From Kiritimatiellales bacterium (lineage in GTDB: Bacteria > Verrucomicrobiota > Kiritimatiellia > Kiritimatiellales > Tichowtungiaceae): a stretch of 6,339 bases of DNA. Positions 4,868-6,339 of the stretch are shown here, in pieces (positions within the stretch are counted from its first letter, which is position 1; every line of letters starts with the position of its first letter). The stretch is taken from assembly GCA_028692515.1 (NCBI GenBank), contig JAQUXG010000103.1, positions 1-6,339 on the forward strand. The letters run 5' to 3'. The position numbers were made by a program, and so were the translations under genes. The notes beneath the pieces were generated by a model. That model did not search any database. It saw only the letters and a list, made by a program, of their open reading frames with translations, and was not told where the DNA came from.

Positions 4868-5740
4868 TTATTTTACAATCTCGGTTCCGACACCTTTGTC
4901 AGTAAACAATTCCAGCAACAGAGAGTGAGGCAGTGCGGAATCAATAATGTGCGTTTTGCTGACACCCGCTTTGAGCGCTTCAACCGCGCCGCCGATTTTC
5001 GGCAGCATGCCGCCGGTGATGATGCCCCGTTCAATCAGATCTTCCACTTCGCTCAGGCTCAGTGTTGAAATCAGAGTGGTCGGGTCGTTAATGTCCTGTA
5101 GTAATCCCGGCACATCGCTCAGGAAAACCAGCTTGCGCGCCTGCAATGCGCAGGCAACCGCGTTGGCGACATCGTCGGCATTTACGTTATAGAGATGGCC
5201 GTCCTCGCCGCGCCCGAGCGGCGTGATCACCGGAATGATGTCCGCTTTCAGAAAGGCTTTAATTGGTTCAATGTCCACGCTGATTACTTTACCAACATAG
5301 CCCCAGTCGAGCTCCTCGCCGGTTTGCGGGTCGAATCCGACATGTTTTTTCACCTTGATGATATCTTCGCCGTGAATGCCGTGCGCCTTGCTGCCGTAAT
5401 TCTTGAGAATTTCAACCAGATGCGGATTCACTTCGTTGTTGAGAACACTCTCAACCACGGTAATGGTTTTTTCATCGGTCACCCGCAGTCCCTGCACAAA
5501 GTTCGGCTGAATATGCGCTTCCCGCATTTTTTTTGAAACGGACTTTCCGCCGCCATGCACGATCACCGGTTGCAGACCGACACATTCCATGAAAGCGACA
5601 TCTTTCAGAATGTTCCGGTAACCGATTTCGCTTTCCATGATGCTGCCGCCGAATTTGACAACGACGGTATCGCCCCGGAATTTCTGGATGTAGGGCAGGG
5701 CTTCAATCAGCACCGACGCCTTTTCAATCATTTGCTGCAT
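4868..5740 (-). CDS. argB: Acetylglutamate kinase
   Basis: The kinase phosphorylates N-acetylglutamate with ATP, the step after ArgJ/ArgA. The 290 residues carry the amino-acid kinase fold: KFGGS (29-33), HGGGK (62-66), GLRVT (84-88) for substrate, NVNAD (185-189), SDVPGLL (208-214) and GGMLPK (243-248). An N-terminal helix of about 20 residues precedes the core, and the C-terminus has HSLLLELFTDKGVGTEI. These are features of the hexameric, arginine-inhibited type, so feedback control by arginine is likely. In the C-terminal signature the usual D-G-R is D-S-A here (267-269). The ATG at 5740 has AGGAA (5748-5752) 7 nt upstream and starts 15 nt after the argJ stop. It is the middle of an argJ-argB-argD run, with argD 2 nt downstream. 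Confidence 0.97.
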   Translation of the reverse strand: MQQMIEKASVLIEALPYIQKFRGDTVVVKFGGSIMESEIGYRNILKDVAFMECVGLQPVIVHGGGKSVSKKMREAHIQPNFVQGLRVTDEKTITVVESVLNNEVNPHLVEILKNYGSKAHGIHGEDIIKVKKHVGFDPQTGEELDWGYVGKVISVDIEPIKAFLKADIIPVITPLGRGEDGHLYNVNADDVANAVACALQARKLVFLSDVPGLLQDINDPTTLISTLSLSEVEDLIERGIITGGMLPKIGGAVEALKAGVSKTHIIDSALPHSLLLELFTDKGVGTEIVK

Positions 5741-5747
5741 GGTTTGG

Positions 5748-5752
5748 TTCCT
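5748..5752 (-). promoter_or_regulatory. Ribosome binding site of argB
   Basis: AGGAA on the minus strand lies 7 nt before the argB ATG, within the 15-nt argJ-argB gap. It supports independent initiation at argB, in contrast to argD, which lacks a visible site. Confidence 0.7.
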
Positions 5753-5755
5753 GTT

Positions 5756-6339
5756 TTATTCCACGTTAATCCGCACGTATTCCTCGGTGCAGTTACAGGT
5801 GTAGACGACGGCATGACCGGTGCCTAAATTCAAATTAATGTTGATGGTGAACGCGTCTTTGGAAACCGCTGCGACCAGTTCCTCTTCTGCGGTTCCGGCG
5901 GTGACCCCATTGCGTACGGCCGGGACGTCATCGTAATCGATATCCACCTTGTTTTCCTGCACCTGCGCGTAGGAATAGCCGATGGCATCCATAATCCGGC
6001 CCCAGTTTGGCCGCTTGCCGGCCCACGCCGTCTTGTTGAGCATCGAGTTGGCGACCGCTCGCGCGGCTTCATCCGCTTCACCGTCGGATGCGGAACCGGT
6101 GACGCGAACGGTGACGACCCGTGTGGCGCCTTCGCCGTCTTTGACGATCATCATCGAGAGTTCAAAAAGAACTTTTTCCAAGGTTTGGAAAAAAAGTTTC
6201 CGATGTTTGGAATCCTGCGTAATCCGTTCGTTGCCAGCCTGTCCGTTAGCAAGGCAGATGACCGTATCGTTAGTGCTTCGGTCGCCGTCCACGGTGATCC
6301 GGTTAAAGCTCATACCGGCCGCGACCCGCAACCCGCAGA
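5756..6339 (-). CDS. argJ: Glutamate N-acetyltransferase / amino-acid acetyltransferase ArgJ, C-terminal part (runs off right edge)
   Basis: ArgJ moves the acetyl group from N-acetylornithine to glutamate, and in bifunctional forms also uses acetyl-CoA. It self-cleaves before a Thr to form alpha and beta chains. Only the last 194 codons are here, all beta chain; the cleavage Thr lies beyond the edge. Conserved blocks: SFNRITVDGDRSTNDT, DGEGATR (with the conserved Glu of this enzyme), PNWGRIMDAIGYS and the C-terminal YVRIN. The frame is open to the window edge; the TTG at 6331 is internal, not a start. Two oddities stand out. A palindromic repeat doublet (6173-6212) sits inside the gene, read partly as LFFQTLEKV. 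The protein also stops at RINVE, whereas family members from memory end about three residues later with Tyr-(Ser/Thr)-(Ser/Thr) after this Asn. Activity type cannot be decided from this part. Confidence 0.93.
   Translation of the reverse strand, partial: CGLRVAAGMSFNRITVDGDRSTNDTVICLANGQAGNERITQDSKHRKLFFQTLEKVLFELSMMIVKDGEGATRVVTVRVTGSASDGEADEAARAVANSMLNKTAWAGKRPNWGRIMDAIGYSYAQVQENKVDIDYDDVPAVRNGVTAGTAEEELVAAVSKDAFTININLNLGTGHAVVYTCNCTEEYVRINVE
6173..6212. repeat. Palindromic repeat doublet within argJ
   Basis: The first arm TTTTTCCAAGGTTTGGAAAA (6173-6192) is identical to the copy at 445-464 in mfd over all 20 bases. It is followed by a short A/G spacer and the second arm TTTCCGATGTTTGGAA (6197-6212). 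On the argJ coding strand the second arm is read D-S-K-H-R-K and the first L-F-F-Q-T-L-E-K-V. Confidence 0.78.

Overview
The window looks like chromosomal DNA from a Gram-negative-type bacterium of moderately high GC. It carries Shine-Dalgarno-led genes, a signal peptide and an ECF sigma/anti-sigma pair. The dispersed TTCCAA/TTGGAA palindromes and the overall gene style remind me of the PVC group, perhaps Kiritimatiellota or Lentisphaerota. That placement is from memory and weak.

Layout. (1) 1-867, minus strand: the N-terminal 289 codons of the transcription-repair coupling factor Mfd, running off the left edge. (2) 924-996, minus: tRNA-Lys(TTT) with its own promoter at 1016-1044, reading toward mfd. 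(3) 1117-2781, plus: a three-gene stress-type operon. It holds an ECF sigma factor, a membrane-anchored putative anti-sigma factor (ATGA overlap) and a secreted Met-rich, coiled-coil protein (15-nt gap). Its promoter region contains two TGTACA-centred palindromes. (4) 2802-2826: a strong bidirectional terminator between convergent operons. (5) 2848-6339, minus: argJ (partial), argB, argD and an RluA-family pseudouridine synthase, tightly packed (gaps of 15 and 2 nt, then a 4-nt overlap) and ending at the shared terminator.

How the genes work together. ArgJ makes N-acetylglutamate and/or recycles the acetyl group. ArgB phosphorylates N-acetylglutamate and ArgD transaminates the semialdehyde, so this is most of the cyclic arginine/ornithine route (argC is not in view). 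The pseudouridine synthase is translationally coupled to argD but has no obvious metabolic link. The sigma/anti-sigma/periplasmic trio resembles an envelope-sensing circuit, with the third gene as a possible sensor or chaperone.

The most striking signal outside the genes is a family of short imperfect palindromes, TTTTCCAA-N(3-5)-TTGGAAAA. There are nine arms at five places, often as doublets with a short A/T-rich spacer. They lie inside mfd and argJ as well as around the terminator. In the coding copies one arm is repeatedly read as Phe-Gln-x-(Leu/Trp)-Glu-Lys, and in two cases it appears to fit the protein family without an insertion. There is no gene-free stretch longer than 300 bases.
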